This document shows, in pieces, positions 62,239-64,000 of a DNA stretch of 64,000 nucleotides; position 1 is the first letter of the stretch, and each line of letters opens with the position of its first letter. The translations under genes were made by a program, and so were the position numbers. Under the pieces are notes generated by a model. It was given only the letters and a program-made list of their open reading frames with translations, was not told the DNA's origin and ran no database searches. The stretch comes from Sphingopyxis sp. YR583 (GTDB lineage Bacteria; Pseudomonadota; Alphaproteobacteria; Sphingomonadales; Sphingomonadaceae), in NCBI RefSeq assembly GCF_900108295.1, contig NZ_FNWK01000003.1:124001-188000 (forward strand). Reading direction: 5' to 3'.

Positions 62239-63045
62239 TCAGCGACATTTGGGATGGGTTCCGATGTCGCGGATGTCGTAGACCTGGCCGTCGGCGACGG
62301 TCATCTGAACGCATTGGTGCGTGTCGCGACGGCTCCAGATCGTGTACGCAGTATTGCCCGATTTGAAACCGTCGACATTCTTGAAGCCACGCCGCGTCAA
62401 TTCCCCATCGGCGCCCGAGGCACGCGCGCCGCTGAGGTCGCTGATATCGACCGACGGATGATAACCGCCACGGTCGGGCTGATATTGCCGATAGCTCAAA
62501 TTGCTGCTGCGCTGCTCGACGCCGGCCGAATAGCCGCTCGAGTAGGAATCGTTACGGCCGTAATTCTGGTAGGTTGCTCCGTGCAGCCCATCATTATAGC
62601 CGCGCTCATATTGCTGCTCGGCGCCCGCATCCGAATAATGTTTGTTGTCGTCATGGTCGTGCGACTTGTGCGCCAGGATTGCGCCCAGCACTGCGACTGC
62701 GGCGACCCCGGCGACGACCGCGCCAGTGTTGTCGCCGCCCTTCTGGTTACAATCGCCTTTCGACCCGTCGCGGATATGAGCGAAACGCCCGTCGCGCGTT
62801 TCGACTTGCAGGCAGTTCTTGTCGCCGCTGTGCCACCAATAGCTCGTTTTGCTATCATAGCCGCTGCTGCCCGTGATAAAGGTAAAGCCGCGGCCTTCGA
62901 GTTGGCTTTCGCCGGAACTCGCTTTCGCCCCGACAAGGTCGCTCATCTGACTTGCGCTTCGGGCCATGGCCGGTGCGATCCCGCCTGCGGCGAGTGCCGC
63001 GCCTGCTGACAATCCGATAAGAATGCGCCGCTTGTTCGCCTGCAT
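62239..63045 (-). CDS. exported protein with two copies of a cysteine-paired domain
   Basis: A 268-residue protein starting at ATG 63045 after GGGGAAG. The N-terminus is a signal sequence with basic NKRR and an AMA cleavage site. Residues 34-99 and 201-267 are clearly related copies (SDLVGAKAS/SDLSGARAS; GRGF/RRGF; C78-x20-C99 and C245-x21-C267; DGRFAHIRD/DGQVYDIRD). Between them are a hydrophobic helix (108-125), a His/Asp-rich patch (HKSHDHDDNKH) and a Tyr/Gly/Asn-rich stretch. No named function is known to me. Confidence 0.8.
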   Translation of the reverse strand: MQANKRRILIGLSAGAALAAGGIAPAMARSASQMSDLVGAKASSGESQLEGRGFTFITGSSGYDSKTSYWWHSGDKNCLQVETRDGRFAHIRDGSKGDCNQKGGDNTGAVVAGVAAVAVLGAILAHKSHDHDDNKHYSDAGAEQQYERGYNDGLHGATYQNYGRNDSYSSGYSAGVEQRSSNLSYRQYQPDRGGYHPSVDISDLSGARASGADGELTRRGFKNVDGFKSGNTAYTIWSRRDTHQCVQMTVADGQVYDIRDIGTHPKCR

Positions 63046-63161
63046 AGGTCTTCCCCTGCTCAAAACGCATCCTCAAGGATGCCCACGCGCCAGCGGCCCG
63101 AACATGACGCCATCATCATCCGCGCGGAGAGCTTTGCTGCTCGCCTGTCGCGAAACGAATA

Positions 63162-63650
63162 TCAAAAGCGGCGGGTGTTCCCGCCATTATCCTCGGTGCA
63201 GCTGCCGCTGAAACCCGACATGCCCTCGATCGACACATGGCCGGTCACCCGGTCGATCCGGATCTTGGGCTTGTTGAGGCCGTTCAACCTGTAGCGGCCG
63301 CGGATTTCACGCGGGCCCACCTCCAGGTCGGTTATCTCCCACCAGCCGTGATCGCCGCCTGAATGCGCCGGCGGGATCAGTTTTTTGGGCAGAAAGATGT
63401 GACCATATCCGCCGTGGATATCGACTTGCACCATGGCGTCGAATTCCTGGCGCGATATGATCGTCGAATAATCGCTGTCGAATTCCTTATGACGTCGGTT
63501 CCAGTGTAGCGTCGTCATCGTCTGTGCCTGAGGGCGTGCGCCCTCGCCATAACAGATGAGATGAAGGTCCATGCCGCCATAATAGCCGCGATCGTCCATA
63601 TCTTCGGATGGCTGGGCAGCCAGAAGCAACGCCAATGCGGTCAACAACAT
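63162..63650 (-). CDS. exported hypothetical protein
   Basis: A 162-residue protein starting at ATG 63650 after GGGGAGA. It has a short signal peptide (MLLTALALLLAAQ), then GGMDLHLICYGEG and a beta-rich body with one further cysteine (SGSCTEDNGG), forming a likely disulfide. I do not recognise the family. It is the third small exported protein on the minus strand here, each with its own ribosome site and separated by short gaps. Confidence 0.72.
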   Translation of the reverse strand: MLLTALALLLAAQPSEDMDDRGYYGGMDLHLICYGEGARPQAQTMTTLHWNRRHKEFDSDYSTIISRQEFDAMVQVDIHGGYGHIFLPKKLIPPAHSGGDHGWWEITDLEVGPREIRGRYRLNGLNKPKIRIDRVTGHVSIEGMSGFSGSCTEDNGGNTRRF

Positions 63651-63790
63651 CGTAAAGTCTCCCCCTCCACAAAAAGCTTAAGGTATACAGACGTTTAACT
63701 AGTCAAATATCGACTCGCCGCTGAGCCTAGTTTAGTTTAATGATATCGGCAAGGGCGCCAAGGCATCTCGAAAATGTCATAAATTTACCT

Positions 63791-63813
63791 TGAAATTATT
63801 CAATCATTTCAAT
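63791..63813. promoter_or_regulatory. inverted repeat TTGAAAT-N9-ATTTCAA
   Basis: TTGAAAT (63791-63797) and ATTTCAA (63807-63813) are perfect arms in an AT-rich stretch, 15 bases before the GTG of the M13 peptidase. It could be an operator, or part of the promoter with TTGAAA as -35. Confidence 0.4.
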
Positions 63814-63827
63814 GTAGGGGGCTGGCG

Positions 63828-64000
63828 TGACTCGGATTGTCGTGATGCTTTCGGTCGCTGGCCTTTGCGCCTGTCTCTCCGCAACTGCGCTTCGCGCGGA
63901 GACAACTCCCCCCGGATGGGGCGTCGATCTGTCGGCCATGGATCGCAAGGTCGATCCGGGCGACGACTTCTATCGTTACGTCAATGGGACTTGGCTCGCG
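63828..64000 (+). CDS. M13 family metallopeptidase, N-terminal part (3' cut by window)
   Basis: The frame opens at GTG 63828, five bases after GGGGG, and runs past the window end. A signal peptide (VMLSVAGLCACLSATALRA) is followed by GVDLSAMDRKVDPGDDFYRYVNG and TWLA, the standard opening of bacterial M13 (neprilysin/PepO) peptidases (read as two segments). The zinc site HExxH would lie beyond the window. It is expected in the periplasm. Confidence 0.88.

Overview
The window reads like a chromosome of a GC-rich alphaproteobacterium, most likely a sphingomonad (Sphingopyxis/Novosphingobium type). This is inferred from four large TonB-dependent receptors, a FecI/FecR/receptor module, three cytochromes P450, Rieske oxygenase parts and many acyl-CoA and SDR enzymes. 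No rRNA, tRNA, CRISPR array or intact mobile element was seen.

Region 1 (1-23.4 kb) is a catabolic block. It holds a CitE/HpcH-type lyase (cut by the window edge), three acyl-CoA dehydrogenases, three SDRs, a MarR regulator, a 2-oxoacid dehydrogenase E1 alpha/beta pair with a free lipoyl domain, a Rieske ferredoxin and a Rieske oxygenase. These are followed by a MaoC hydratase, a tandem hotdog protein, an FMN reductase, moaA, a cytoplasmic molybdopterin oxidoreductase, a SnoaL-like protein, a P450 and a TonB receptor. The set suggests breakdown of a hydrophobic, probably cyclic compound through CoA thioesters. A gene-poor stretch (23.36-24.69 kb) follows.

Region 2 (24.7-48.4 kb) is a second block with a similar toolkit: a SnoaL-like protein, a CaiB/BaiF CoA-transferase, a thiolase-crotonase fusion, a ferredoxin, two P450s, a TonB receptor, a TetR regulator, an AttH/CrtC-like protein, a second molybdopterin oxidoreductase and an APH-type kinase. 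It continues with an amidohydrolase, an aldehyde dehydrogenase, an enoyl-CoA hydratase, two SDRs, an acyl-CoA ligase and moeA. Three promoters in this block share GTTGACA-N12-TGTAACA at identical spacing, which points to one regulon, plausibly run by the TetR protein.

Region 3 (48.4-53.4 kb) has a TonB receptor with a His/Asp/Glu-rich N-terminus and a three-cysteine MerR regulator, preceded by a promoter with the 19-bp spacer typical of MerR control. Next come an SDR/SnoaL-like pair and a divergent LysR regulator.

Region 4 (53.4-60.1 kb) is a compact, translationally coupled set of FecI sigma factor, FecR anti-sigma factor, STN-containing TonB receptor and an S9 serine hydrolase that resembles lasso-peptide isopeptidases. 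No lasso precursor or maturation genes are visible, so it looks like an uptake-and-digestion module for foreign lasso peptides. This is the best candidate here for an undescribed system.

Region 5 (60.1-64 kb) has a membrane protein, a CPBP protease, three small exported proteins and the start of an M13 metallopeptidase.
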